DNA of 64,000 nt from Streptomyces sp. NBC_00459 (GCF_036013955.1 NZ_CP107903.1:7316001-7380000); one strand, 5' to 3'; positions 42,399 to 51,710 are shown, counted from the stretch's first letter. The notes: generated by a model not told the origin, from the sequence alone. Translations and numbers: made by a program.

Positions 42399-43655
42399 CT
42401 ACTTCGGGAGCGGTTGCGGAGGGCGCTCACCCACGTAGGTTCCGGACGGGCGCATCCGCAGCGGACGCTCGCCGTACTCCTCCAGGGCGTGTGCGATCCA
42501 GCCCGCGGTGCGGGCGACGGCGAAGATCGTCTCGCCTGCCGACGCCCCCATGCCGCAGGCGACGGTGAACACGGCCAGGGCAAGGTCCACATTGGCGTGC
42601 AGCGGCGTGTGACGGGCGGCGGTCGTCACGACGTCCCGGGCCGCGGCGAGGGCGGGCGCCGCCTGCGGCATCTCGTCGAGGAGAGCGAACAGGGCACGCG
42701 CGCGTGGATCCTCGCCGGGGTAGAGCCGGTGGCCGAGCCCGGGGACGCGGCGGCCCGCGCGCAGCTCGTCCGCGACCACGGGAGCCGCATCGCCCTCGTC
42801 GAGCACGTCGAGGAGCATCCGGTGTGCCAGGCCGCTGGCGGCGCCGTGGAGCGGGCCTTCGAGGACGCCGAGTCCGGCCGAGACGGCCGCGTAGGGGTGC
42901 GCGCGGGCGGACGCGGCGACGCGTACGGCGAGGGTCGAGGCGGCCAGGTCGTGGTCGACGAGGAGGCCGAGTGCCGTGTCCAGGACGCGCAGTGACGCCT
43001 CGTCGGCGATCCGGACGCTGAGCCGGGCCCAGAGACGGTGGGCCAGTGGGCCCTCGTCGCGGTGGCCGGGCGCGCATGGCGGAAGGGCGGTCACGAGAGT
43101 GGGGATGAGGATGCGGGCGGTGCCCAGGACGGTGTCCTCGGAGAGGTCGAAGCGGAGCGGATCGACCGCTGCCGCGGCGATGGCGGCGACCCGGAGCCGG
43201 TCGACGGGGTCGCTGTGCTCCGGCAGCGCGTTGACGGAGCGGCGGGCGGCGGCGACGGAGGCCTTCGGCGCGGTGAAGGTGGCTCCGGGGCGCAGGGTGC
43301 CGGTCCACAGCCATTCGGCGACTTCTTCGTAGGAGTGGCGTGCGGCCAGCTCGGTGGCGTCGACGCCACGGAAGTAGTAGCGGTCCTTGTCGATGAGCGT
43401 GAGCCCGGTCCGTACGGACAACTCGTTGCCGGAGGCCGAACTCCCGCCGCTGTCCCGCTTGTTGCGGCGCGCGAGCGCCTCCACCTCCGAGACGTCGAAG
43501 GTGCTGCCTCGGCCTCCGGGGTCGCGTCGGCTGCTGAGCTGGCCGCGACTCACGTACGCGTACACGGTCTCGGGCTTCACGCCGAGCAGCTCGGCGGTCT
43601 CCTTGGTGCTCAGCCGACGGCTGGTGTGGTCGGGGGCGGGTTCCTGATCGCGCAT
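42399..43655 (-). CDS. Citrate/methylcitrate synthase homologue with N-terminal DNA-binding domain
   Basis: A 418-residue protein. Residues 12-65 form a MerR/excisionase-type helix-turn-helix (RRLSTKETAELLGVKPETVY then AYVSRGQLSS), and residues 85-410 are a citrate synthase fold. Catalytic positions are kept: a His in DHDLAASTLAVRV, the second His in GLGHRLYPGEDPRA and the Asp in HANVDLALAV. The ATG at 43655 has TACGGT seven bases upstream, a leaderless start. It diverges from a second citrate synthase gene over a 98-base region with two AT-rich palindromes. The protein may act as an enzyme, a regulator of the pair, or both. Confidence 0.9.
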   Translation of the reverse strand: MRDQEPAPDHTSRRLSTKETAELLGVKPETVYAYVSRGQLSSRRDPGGRGSTFDVSEVEALARRNKRDSGGSSASGNELSVRTGLTLIDKDRYYFRGVDATELAARHSYEEVAEWLWTGTLRPGATFTAPKASVAAARRSVNALPEHSDPVDRLRVAAIAAAAVDPLRFDLSEDTVLGTARILIPTLVTALPPCAPGHRDEGPLAHRLWARLSVRIADEASLRVLDTALGLLVDHDLAASTLAVRVAASARAHPYAAVSAGLGVLEGPLHGAASGLAHRMLLDVLDEGDAAPVVADELRAGRRVPGLGHRLYPGEDPRARALFALLDEMPQAAPALAAARDVVTTAARHTPLHANVDLALAVFTVACGMGASAGETIFAVARTAGWIAHALEEYGERPLRMRPSGTYVGERPPQPLPK

Positions 43656-43662
43656 GGGGGTC

Positions 43663-43668
43663 ACCGTA
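43663..43668 (-). promoter_or_regulatory. -10-like element of the HTH-citrate synthase gene
   Basis: Read leftward, TACGGT ends seven bases before the ATG at 43655. The AT-rich palindrome begins 17 bases further upstream. Confidence 0.45.
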
Positions 43669-43684
43669 TCCGTATGGACTATGC

Positions 43685-43720
43685 ATTGATTCAATCAATA
43701 TTGACATCGTTTCAGTCAAT
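43685..43720. promoter_or_regulatory. Two AT-rich palindromes between the divergent citrate synthase genes
   Basis: ATTGATTCAATCAAT (43685-43699, perfect 7-base arms) and the arms ATTGAC (43700-43705) and GTCAAT (43715-43720) with a nine-base spacer lie back to back. The second includes a TTGACA that could be the -35 of the rightward gene. Both palindromes share ATTGA half-sites and are the most AT-rich DNA in the vicinity, as expected for a regulator site. Confidence 0.7.
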
Positions 43721-43753
43721 CATGGACAGTCGAATCAAGTTCAGGGAGGAAAC

Positions 43754-44929
43754 ATGCCGAACAATCGGGCCACAACAGCTGTTCCCGCCGCTGTCGACGT
43801 ACCGCGAGGGCTCGCAGGCGTCGTCGTCACCGACACCCGAATTGGTGACGTCAGGGGGCGCGAGGGGTTTTACCACTACCGTCAGTACTCCGCCGTCGAA
43901 CTCGCGCAGACCCGCGGCTTCGAGGACGTCTGGCACCTCCTGGTCCATGGTGAGCTGCCGGACGCGGGCCGTCTCGCCGCCTTCACCGCGCGGACCGCGG
44001 CGCTGCGGCGGCTGCCCGACGAAGTGCGGGCGGCGCTGCCGTCGATCGCGGCGGCGACCGGCAGGTCCGGGCCGCTGGCCGGTATGCGTACGGCACTGTC
44101 GCTGCTCGGTGCGGCGAAGGGCTTCCGCCCTGTGTACGACATCGACGCGGAGGAGCGGCGCGCGGACGCCCTGGTCGCCTCGGCGGCCGTGCCGACCGTC
44201 CTGACGGCGCTGTACCGGCTGGGCCGGGGTCTCGACCCGGTGGAGCCGCGGGACGACCTCCCGTATGCGGCCAACTACCTGTACATGTTGACGGGGTCGG
44301 AGCCGGAACCACTGCACGCCAGGGCGATCGAGCAATACTTGATCTCAACCATTGATCACGGATTCAATGCATCAACCTTCACGGCGCGGGTCATCGCGTC
44401 GACAGGCGCGGACGTGGCCGCCTGTCTGGTGGGAGCGGTGGGAGCCCTCTCTGGTCCCTTGCACGGCGGCGCCCCGAGCCGCGCGCTGGACACCCTGGAC
44501 GCGATCGGGACGAAGGACCGCATCGACACCTGGATCCGCGAACGCGTACTCGCCGGTGACCGCATCATGGGCTTCGGCCACCCGGTCTACCGCACGGAGG
44601 ACCCCCGCTCCCGCATGCTCCGGGGCATCGCCGAGCGGTTCGGCGGCCCGCTGGTCGATCTGGCGGTCGAGGTCGAACGACGGGTGGAGGCGATCCTGGC
44701 CGAACTGAAGCCGGGCCGCGAACTGCACACGAACGTCGAGTTCTACGCGGGTGTGGTCATGGAACTGTGCGGCCTGCCGCGGGAGATGTTCACACCGACG
44801 TTCGCGGCGGCCCGTGTGGTGGGTTGGAGCGCCAACATCCTGGAGCAGGCGGAGGACTCGAAGATCATTCGGCCGGCGGCGCGATATGTGGGGCCCGTAC
44901 CGCCGGTGGCGGTGCCGTTGATGCTCTGA
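43754..44929 (+). CDS. Citrate synthase family protein (catalytic Asp replaced by Glu)
   Basis: A 391-residue citrate synthase homologue preceded by GGGAGGAAAC. The fold signatures are STIDHGFNASTFTARVIAST (His202), GALSGPLHGGAP, GFGHPVYRTEDPRSRML (His276) and HTNVEFYAGVV, where the catalytic Asp of NVDFYSG-type motifs is Glu (Glu329). Glu could support reduced or altered activity. The gene diverges from the HTH-bearing homologue. The stretch at 44333-44377 has rare AT-rich codons and resembles the intergenic operator. Substrate (oxaloacetate plus acetyl-CoA or propionyl-CoA) cannot be decided. Confidence 0.92.
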   Translation: MPNNRATTAVPAAVDVPRGLAGVVVTDTRIGDVRGREGFYHYRQYSAVELAQTRGFEDVWHLLVHGELPDAGRLAAFTARTAALRRLPDEVRAALPSIAAATGRSGPLAGMRTALSLLGAAKGFRPVYDIDAEERRADALVASAAVPTVLTALYRLGRGLDPVEPRDDLPYAANYLYMLTGSEPEPLHARAIEQYLISTIDHGFNASTFTARVIASTGADVAACLVGAVGALSGPLHGGAPSRALDTLDAIGTKDRIDTWIRERVLAGDRIMGFGHPVYRTEDPRSRMLRGIAERFGGPLVDLAVEVERRVEAILAELKPGRELHTNVEFYAGVVMELCGLPREMFTPTFAAARVVGWSANILEQAEDSKIIRPAARYVGPVPPVAVPLML

Positions 44930-45095
44930 GACCGGATGACCACGGGCGGCCCGACACACGGGTGTCCCGCACCGGCTGCCGACGGCCGTTCAATCAGCGA
45001 CGATTCCTCCGGCTCTATCCTGGGGCGGCATTCGTTCCCCGGATGTGCGCACGGCCCTGAGCCGGTGTGCGCGTCGGCGTGAGAGAGGTCGCAGA

Positions 45096-46187
45096 TTGAG
45101 TCAGCCGGGTCCGAGCCAGAGCCCTCGGCAGATCCCCGTCATCGTCCTCACCGGTTTCCTCGGTTCCGGCAAGACCACTCTCCTCAACCACCTCCTCCAC
45201 CGCAGTGGTGGCAGCCGTATCGGGGCCATCGTCAATGACTTCGGGGCCATCGAGATCGACGCCATGGCCGTCGCGGGGGCACTGGGGGACTCCACGGTGT
45301 CGCTGGGCAACGGATGTCTGTGCTGCGCTGTCGATGCGAGCGAGCTCGATGTCTATCTTGATCGACTCACTCAACCCTCGGCCCGGATCGACGTCATCGT
45401 CATCGAGGCGAGTGGACTCGCCGAGCCGCAGGAACTCGTTCGGATGGTGCTCGCCAGCGAGAATCCCCGAGTCGTGTACGGGGGGCTGGTCGAGGTCGTC
45501 GATGCCGTCGAGTTCGACGACACACGGGCGAAGCACCCAGAGGTCGACCGGCATCTCGCCCTCGCCGATCTCGTCGTCGTCAACAAGGTCGGGCGGGTCG
45601 CGGACGCCGGTGAGCGGGTCCTGGGGACGGTTCGCGGGCTGGTCGACGGTGCCGCTGTCGTCCCCGCCGACTACGGGCGCGTGGACCCCGAGTTCCTCTT
45701 CGACTGCCGGCCGAACCAGGAGCGCATCGGGCAGCTGTCCTTCGACGACCTGCACAAACACGAGGAGGACGGCGAGGAGGAGAGCGAGGGGGACCACTCC
45801 GCGCATCTGCACGCCGCCTACGACAGTCTCTCCTTCAGCTCCTCGACCCCCCTCCACCCGCGTCGGCTGATGGAGTTCCTCGACAGTCGGCCCGAAGGGC
45901 TCTACCGCATCAAGGGATACGTCGACTTCGGCCCGCACGACCCGGGCAACCGGTACGCCGTGCATGCCGTCGGGCGGTTCCTGCGGTTCTATCCCGAGCG
46001 CTGGGCCGACGGTGAGGAGCGGCTCAGCCGCCTCGTCCTCATCGGGTCCGGCATCCACCTGGCCGCCCTGGGCAAGGACCTGGAGGCCTGTACGGACGAC
46101 GCCCCACACGCCGACGAGCACAGCATGTGGGGCGTCCTCAGGTACGTACAGGAGCAGGGGCCGGAGGGCTACGGAGAGGTCGGCTGA
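45096..46187 (+). CDS. CobW/COG0523-family GTPase (metal chaperone type)
   Basis: A 363-residue P-loop GTPase. The P-loop is VIVLTGFLGSGKTTLLNHLL, followed by the metal-binding motif GNGCLCCAVDA (CxCC), IEASGLAEPQELV, the NKxD-like VVVNKVGRVADAG, and a His/Glu-rich loop HKHEEDGEEESEGDHSAHLHAAY near residue 230. The C-terminal domain is YRIKGYVDFGPHDPGNRYAVHAVGRFLRF. Members of this family deliver zinc, cobalt or other metals to target proteins; the partner is not known here. The TTG at 45096 is chosen for GAGAGAGG seven bases upstream. It is convergent with parC; only one base separates the two stops. Confidence 0.92.
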   Translation: MSQPGPSQSPRQIPVIVLTGFLGSGKTTLLNHLLHRSGGSRIGAIVNDFGAIEIDAMAVAGALGDSTVSLGNGCLCCAVDASELDVYLDRLTQPSARIDVIVIEASGLAEPQELVRMVLASENPRVVYGGLVEVVDAVEFDDTRAKHPEVDRHLALADLVVVNKVGRVADAGERVLGTVRGLVDGAAVVPADYGRVDPEFLFDCRPNQERIGQLSFDDLHKHEEDGEEESEGDHSAHLHAAYDSLSFSSSTPLHPRRLMEFLDSRPEGLYRIKGYVDFGPHDPGNRYAVHAVGRFLRFYPERWADGEERLSRLVLIGSGIHLAALGKDLEACTDDAPHADEHSMWGVLRYVQEQGPEGYGEVG

Positions 46188-46188
46188 C

Positions 46189-48645
46189 CTACACCGGGCC
46201 CGTCACCACACCCACCGTCCTCGGCAGGGACACGCCCGAGCCGTCGCGGCGCGGGTCCATCTCCGGGAGTTCGGCCGGGGTGCCGTTCTTCTGGGACGCC
46301 CGCGCCGGTGTCGGGCCCGCCCAGGCCAGGGACAGACAGTCCTCGCCCTTCAGGAACCGCTGGCAGCGGACGCCGCCCGTGGCGCGACCCTTGCGCGGGT
46401 ACTGGTCGAAGGGGGTCAGCTTCGCCGTCGTCTGGACGGAGTCGTCCAGCGTGCCCCGCGAGCCGGCGACCGTGAAGACGACCGCGTCCACCGCCGGATC
46501 CACCGCCGTGAACGAGATCACCTTGGCGCCGTCCGTGAGCTTGATGCCTGCCATGCCCCCGGCCGGGCGGCCCTGAGGGCGGACGTGAGCGGCCTGGAAG
46601 CGCAGCAGCTGGGCGTCGTCCGTGATGAAGACCAGGTCCTCCTCACCGGTGCGCAGCTCCGCCGCGCCGACGATCCGGTCGCCGTCCTTGAGCGTGATGA
46701 CCTCCAACTCCCCCTTGTTGGAGGGATAGTCGGGGACCACACGCTTGACGACGCCCTGCTCCGTGCCGATCGCGAGGCCCGGGGACGACTCGTCGAGCGT
46801 CGTCAGGCAGACCACCGTCTCGCCGTCCTCCAGGGTGAGGAACTCCGACAGCGGGGCCCCGCCCGAGAGGTTGGGCGCAGCCATCGTGTCGGGGAGCCGG
46901 GGGAGATCGATGACGTTGATACGCAGCAGGCGGCCCGCCGACGTCACCGCGCCCACCTCGCCCCGTGCCGTCGCCGGGACCGCGGAGACGATCAGGTCGT
47001 GCTTCGCCCGCCTGCCGTCCTCGTCGGCCGGGAACGGCTCACCGTTCGCCGTACGAGCCAGCAGGTCCGTCGAGGAGAGCAGGACCCGGCACGGGTCGTC
47101 GGCCACCTGGAGCGGGACACCGGCCGCAGGGGCGGCGCCGGCCGACTCCAGCAGGACCGTACGCCGCTCGGTGCCGAACTTCTTGGCCACCGCGGCCAGT
47201 TCGGTCGAGACCAGCTTGCGCAGCTCCGCGTCCGACTCCAGGATCCGGGTCAGCTCCGCGATCTCCGCGGCCAGCCGCTCCTTCTCGGACTCCAGCTCGA
47301 TACGGTCGAACCGGGTCAGCCGGCGCAGCGGGGTGTCCAGGATGTACTGCGTCTGGATCTCCGAGAGGGAGAACCGCTCCATCAGGCGTTCCTTCGCCTG
47401 CGCGGAGTTGTCGCTGGAGCGGATCAGCCGGATGACCTCGTCGATGTCCACCAGCGCGGTGAGCAGGCCCTCGACCAGGTGCAGCCGGTCGCGGCGCTTG
47501 CTGCGGCGGAACTCCGAGCGGCGCCGTACGACCTCGAAGCGGTGGTCGAGATAGACCTCCAGGAGCTCCTTGAGCCCCAGGGTGAGGGGCTGGCCGTCCA
47601 CGAGCGCCACGTTGTTGATGCCGAAGGACTCCTCCATCGGCGTCAGCTTGTAGAGCTGTTCCAGGACGGCTTCCGGCACGAAGCCGTTCTTGACCTCGAT
47701 GACCAGGCGCAGGCCGTGGCTGCGGTCGGTGAGGTCCTTGACGTCGGCGATGCCCTGGAGCTTCTTCGAGCCGACCAGGTCCTTGATCTTGGCGATCACC
47801 TTCTCCGGGCCGACGGTGAAGGGCAGTTCGGTGACGACCAGGCCCATGCGGCGCGCCGTCACGTTCTCCACCGACACCGTGGCGCGGATCTTGAACGTGC
47901 CGCGGCCCGTCTCGTACGCGTCCCTGATCCCGGCGAGGCCGACGATCCGGCCACCGGTGGGCAGGTCGGGGCCCGGGACGTGCCGCATCAGGGTGTCGAG
48001 GTCGGCGGCCGGGTAGCGGATGAGGTGCCGGGCGGCCGAGATGACCTCGCCGAGGTTGTGCGGCGGCATGTTGGTGGCCATACCGACGGCGATGCCCGAC
48101 GCGCCGTTGACCAGCAGGTTCGGGAAGGCGGCGGGCAGCGCCACCGGTTCCTGCTCCTGGCCGTCGTAGTTGGGGGCGAAGTCGACGGTGTCCTCTTCGA
48201 TCGACTCCGTCATCAGGGACGTGGCGTCGGCCATGCGCGCCTCGGTGTACCGCATGGCGGCCGGCGGGTCGTCGTTGCCCAGAGAACCGAAGTTGCCGTG
48301 ACCGTCGACCAGCGGCACGCGCATGGAGAACGGCTGGGCGAGACGCACCAGGGCGTCGTAGATCGACGAGTCGCCGTGCGGGTGCAGCTTACCCATCACC
48401 TCGCCGACGACGCGGGCGCACTTCACATAGCCGCGGTCGGGGCGCAGGCCCATCTCGTTCATCTGGTACACGATGCGACGGTGTACGGGTTTGAGGCCGT
48501 CGCGGGCGTCGGGCAGGGCTCGGGAGTAGATGACCGAGTACGCGTACTCGAGGAAGGAGCCCTGCATCTCGTCGACGACGTCGATGTCGAGGATCCGCTC
48601 CTCGAAGTCATCGGGCGGCGGGGTCTTCGTGGTGCGGCGGGCCAT
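46189..48645 (-). CDS. parC: ParC, topoisomerase IV subunit A (GyrA-like)
   Basis: Breaks and rejoins DNA to decatenate chromosomes with ParE. The 818-residue protein has the start FEERILDIDVVDEMQGSFLEYAYSVI, the quinolone-determining region HPHGDSSIYDALVRLAQPF with Ser and Asp in the positions of E. coli GyrA Ser83 and Asp87, and the active-site Tyr in AAMRYTEARM. A C-terminal beta-pinwheel follows (residues 510-800). The ATG at 48645 follows AAGGAG nine bases upstream. Its stop abuts the convergent CobW stop with a single base between. Confidence 0.96.
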   Translation of the reverse strand: MARRTTKTPPPDDFEERILDIDVVDEMQGSFLEYAYSVIYSRALPDARDGLKPVHRRIVYQMNEMGLRPDRGYVKCARVVGEVMGKLHPHGDSSIYDALVRLAQPFSMRVPLVDGHGNFGSLGNDDPPAAMRYTEARMADATSLMTESIEEDTVDFAPNYDGQEQEPVALPAAFPNLLVNGASGIAVGMATNMPPHNLGEVISAARHLIRYPAADLDTLMRHVPGPDLPTGGRIVGLAGIRDAYETGRGTFKIRATVSVENVTARRMGLVVTELPFTVGPEKVIAKIKDLVGSKKLQGIADVKDLTDRSHGLRLVIEVKNGFVPEAVLEQLYKLTPMEESFGINNVALVDGQPLTLGLKELLEVYLDHRFEVVRRRSEFRRSKRRDRLHLVEGLLTALVDIDEVIRLIRSSDNSAQAKERLMERFSLSEIQTQYILDTPLRRLTRFDRIELESEKERLAAEIAELTRILESDAELRKLVSTELAAVAKKFGTERRTVLLESAGAAPAAGVPLQVADDPCRVLLSSTDLLARTANGEPFPADEDGRRAKHDLIVSAVPATARGEVGAVTSAGRLLRINVIDLPRLPDTMAAPNLSGGAPLSEFLTLEDGETVVCLTTLDESSPGLAIGTEQGVVKRVVPDYPSNKGELEVITLKDGDRIVGAAELRTGEEDLVFITDDAQLLRFQAAHVRPQGRPAGGMAGIKLTDGAKVISFTAVDPAVDAVVFTVAGSRGTLDDSVQTTAKLTPFDQYPRKGRATGGVRCQRFLKGEDCLSLAWAGPTPARASQKNGTPAELPEMDPRRDGSGVSLPRTVGVVTGPV

Positions 48646-48914
48646 CGCTGCCGGCTCCTTGCTGAGACATGAACGGGATCTGACGCGGACCATTGTGGAC
48701 TGCCGCACTGACAACGCGGACCAAGGCCCATGCCTGCGGCGGTGTTCGGCGACGGCCGCTGATGCTGAAACGTACCGCCTGGAACCCGAGGAATCTCGCT
48801 GTCGGCGTACGTCCGCCGGGAACTTCGCCAGCACTCCACACGCTTGCATACAGTGGCAGGACCGGCAGGAACTCAGCGGTTGCAACAACCGCATCCGCGA
48901 TCGAAGGGACGTAC

Positions 48915-50309
48915 ATGCCCATGGGTCACACGGCCACAGCCGAGGCAGGCTCCGGCGGCCTGACAGCGACCGAGCACCGCCTCGCCAACGGGCTGCGCGT
49001 GGTGCTCTCCGAGGACCACCTGACCCCGGTCGCAGCGGTGTGCCTCTGGTACGACGTCGGGTCGCGCCACGAGGTCAAGGGGCGTACCGGCCTGGCTCAC
49101 CTCTTCGAGCACCTGATGTTCCAGGGTTCGGGCCAGGTGAAGGGCAACGGCCACTTCGAACTGGTCCAGGGCGCGGGCGGCTCGCTCAACGGCACCACCA
49201 GCTTCGAGCGCACCAACTACTTCGAGACCATGCCCACCCACCAACTGGAGCTCGCGCTCTGGCTGGAGGCCGACCGCATGGGCTCGCTGCTCGCGGCCCT
49301 CGACGACGAGTCCATGGAGAACCAGCGGGACGTCGTCAAGAACGAGCGCCGACAGCGCTACGACAACGTCCCCTACGGCACGGCGTTCGAGAAGCTGACC
49401 GCCCTCGCGTACCCGGAGGGCCACCCCTACCACCACACGCCGATCGGCTCGATGGCCGACCTGGACGCGGCGACGCTGGAGGACGCGCGCGCGTTCTTCC
49501 GCACGTACTACGCGCCCAACAACGCCGTCCTGTCGGTCGTCGGGGACATCGACCCCGAGGAGACGCTCGCCTGGGTCGAGAAGTACTTCGGATCCATCGC
49601 CGGGCACGACGGCAAGCCCGCGCCGCGCTCAGGCGCCCTCCCCGACGTCATCGGCGAGGAACTGCGCGAGGTCGTCGTGGAGGAGGTCCCCGCGCGCGCG
49701 TTGATGGCCGCCTACCGGCTCCCGGAGGACGGCACGCGCGCGTGCGACGCGGCCGACCTGGCGCTCACCGTCCTCGGCGGCGGTGAGTCCTCCCGTCTCT
49801 ACAACCGGCTCGTACGGCGGGACCGTACGGCGGTGGCGGCCGGCTTCGGCCTGCTGCGGCTGGCCGGAGCGCCCTCCCTGGGATGGCTGGACGTGAAGAC
49901 CTCCGCGGACGTCGAGGTGCCGGTCATCGAGGCCGCCGTCGACGAGGAGCTCGCCCGGTTCGCCGCGGAGGGCCCCACGGCCGAGGAAATGGAGCGCGCC
50001 CAGGCCCAGTTGGAGCGCGAGTGGCTGGACCGGCTCGGTACGGTCGCGGGCCGCGCCGACGAACTGTGCCGTTTCGCGGTGCTGTTCGGCGACCCGCAGC
50101 TCGCCCTGACCGCCGTGCAGCGCGTGCTCGACGTGACGGCCGAGGAGGTCCAGCAGGCCGCCAAGGACCGGCTGCGCCCCGACAACCGCGCGGTGCTCGT
50201 CTACGAGCCGGTCTCCGGAGAGACCGCCGAGGACGCTGATCCGCCGCAGGACCCCGAGGCCGAGGCCACGATCGAAGCCACCGACACCGACGAGGAGGCG
50301 GCCAAGTGA
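48915..50309 (+). CDS. M16-family zinc peptidase, active-site subunit
   Basis: A 464-residue soluble peptidase of the pitrilysin/processing-peptidase type. The inverted zinc motif is HLFEHLMFQG (HxxEH, residues about 60-69); the third ligand and downstream Glu are in ENQRDVVKNERRQRYDN. Two half-barrels make up the rest. The ATG at 48915 follows GAAGGGA six bases upstream. The gene overlaps the next M16 gene by four bases (ATGA-like), so the two are co-translated. The pair resembles heterodimeric mitochondrial-type processing peptidases. Confidence 0.93.
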   Translation: MPMGHTATAEAGSGGLTATEHRLANGLRVVLSEDHLTPVAAVCLWYDVGSRHEVKGRTGLAHLFEHLMFQGSGQVKGNGHFELVQGAGGSLNGTTSFERTNYFETMPTHQLELALWLEADRMGSLLAALDDESMENQRDVVKNERRQRYDNVPYGTAFEKLTALAYPEGHPYHHTPIGSMADLDAATLEDARAFFRTYYAPNNAVLSVVGDIDPEETLAWVEKYFGSIAGHDGKPAPRSGALPDVIGEELREVVVEEVPARALMAAYRLPEDGTRACDAADLALTVLGGGESSRLYNRLVRRDRTAVAAGFGLLRLAGAPSLGWLDVKTSADVEVPVIEAAVDEELARFAAEGPTAEEMERAQAQLEREWLDRLGTVAGRADELCRFAVLFGDPQLALTAVQRVLDVTAEEVQQAAKDRLRPDNRAVLVYEPVSGETAEDADPPQDPEAEATIEATDTDEEAAK

Positions 50310-51694
50310 CCGAGCTCGCCACGATGGAGTTCCACCCCCAGCCCCAGGCGGGCGAGGCCAGGCCCTGGGCCTTCCCGGCCCCCGGCCGGGGCACGCTCGG
50401 CAACGGTCTGACCGTCCTGCGCTGCCACCGCCCCGGCCAGCAGGTCGTCGCCGTCGAGGTACTCGTCGACGCCCCCCTGGAAGCCGAGCCGGCCGGTCTC
50501 GACGGAGTGGCCACGATCATGGCCCGGGCCTTCTCCGAAGGCACCGACAAGCACTCCGCCGAGGAGTTCGCCGCCGAGCTGGAGCGCTGCGGCGCCACCC
50601 TCGACGCGCACGCCGACCACCCGTGCGTGCGCCTCAGCCTCGAAGTGCCCGTGTCGCGGCTCCCCAAGGCGCTCGGTCTGCTGGCCGACGCCCTCAGGGC
50701 GCCCGCGTTCTCGGACAGCGAGATCGAACGGCTGGTGCGCAACCGGCTCGACGAGATCCCGCACGAGACGGCCAACCCGGCCCGTCGCTCCGCCAAGCAG
50801 CTGTACAAGGAGCTGTTCCCGGCGGCCTCGCGCATGTCCCGTCCGCGCCAGGGCACCGAGGAGACGGTCGCGAAGATCGACGCGGCCGCCGTACGCGCCT
50901 TCTACGAGAGGCACGTCCGGCCCGCCACGGCCACCGCCGTGGTCGTCGGCGACCTCACCGGCGTCGACCTGGACGCGCTGCTCGGTGACACCCTGGGGGC
51001 CTGGACGGGCTCGTCGGCCGAGCCGCGGCCCGTGCCGCCGGTGACCGCCGACGACACCGGCCGGGTCGTCATCGTGGACCGCCCCGGCGCCGTGCAGACC
51101 CAACTGCTCATCGGCCGCATCGGCGCCGACCGGCACGACCGCGTCTGGGCCGCCCAGGTCCTCGGCACGTACTGCCTCGGCGGCACCCTCACCTCCCGCC
51201 TGGACCGTGTCCTGCGCGAGGAGAAGGGCTACACCTACGGTGTGCGGGCGTTCGGCCAGGTCCTGCGCTCGGCTCCGGACGGTACCGGTGCCGCGCTGCT
51301 CGCCATCAGCGGCTCCTTCGACACTCCCAACACCGGTCCCGCTCTCGAGGACCTCTGGAAGGTGCTCCGCACCCTCGCGGCGGAAGGGCTCACCGACGCC
51401 GAGCGCGATGTCGCGGTGCAGAACCTGGTCGGCGTCGCCCCGCTCAAGTACGAGACCGCGGCGGCCGTGGCGAGCACACTGGCCGACCAGGTCGAGCAGC
51501 ACCTGCCCGACGACTACCAGGCGACGCTGTACCGGCAGCTCGCCGCGACCGGCACCGTGGAGGCCACCGCGGCGGCCGTGAACGCCTTCCCGGTGGACCG
51601 CCTGGTGACGGTCCTCGTCGGCGACGCGGCGACGATCGAGGAGCCTGTCCGGGCCCTCGGTATCGGCGAAGTGACCGTCGTCCCCGCCGAGTAG
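50306..51694 (+). CDS. M16-family peptidase, non-catalytic partner subunit
   Basis: A 462-residue M16-fold protein lacking the zinc motif: the position of HxxEH is GVATIMARAFSEGT. Otherwise the fold is intact, with the C-terminal region REEKGYTYGVRAFGQV that places substrate Tyr/Arg residues. In the processing-peptidase pattern one subunit has the zinc and the other the substrate Tyr, so the two products should form a working dimer. GTG start overlaps the upstream stop. Role (protein turnover or peptide maturation) is unknown. Confidence 0.92.
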   Translation: MTELATMEFHPQPQAGEARPWAFPAPGRGTLGNGLTVLRCHRPGQQVVAVEVLVDAPLEAEPAGLDGVATIMARAFSEGTDKHSAEEFAAELERCGATLDAHADHPCVRLSLEVPVSRLPKALGLLADALRAPAFSDSEIERLVRNRLDEIPHETANPARRSAKQLYKELFPAASRMSRPRQGTEETVAKIDAAAVRAFYERHVRPATATAVVVGDLTGVDLDALLGDTLGAWTGSSAEPRPVPPVTADDTGRVVIVDRPGAVQTQLLIGRIGADRHDRVWAAQVLGTYCLGGTLTSRLDRVLREEKGYTYGVRAFGQVLRSAPDGTGAALLAISGSFDTPNTGPALEDLWKVLRTLAAEGLTDAERDVAVQNLVGVAPLKYETAAAVASTLADQVEQHLPDDYQATLYRQLAATGTVEATAAAVNAFPVDRLVTVLVGDAATIEEPVRALGIGEVTVVPAE

Positions 51695-51710
51695 CGGCAC
51701 GGCGTACACG

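Noticed and set aside
45964..48672. 902-codon open frame antisense to parC
   Set aside because: Shadow of parC; repetitive Arg/Gly/Asp-rich translation.
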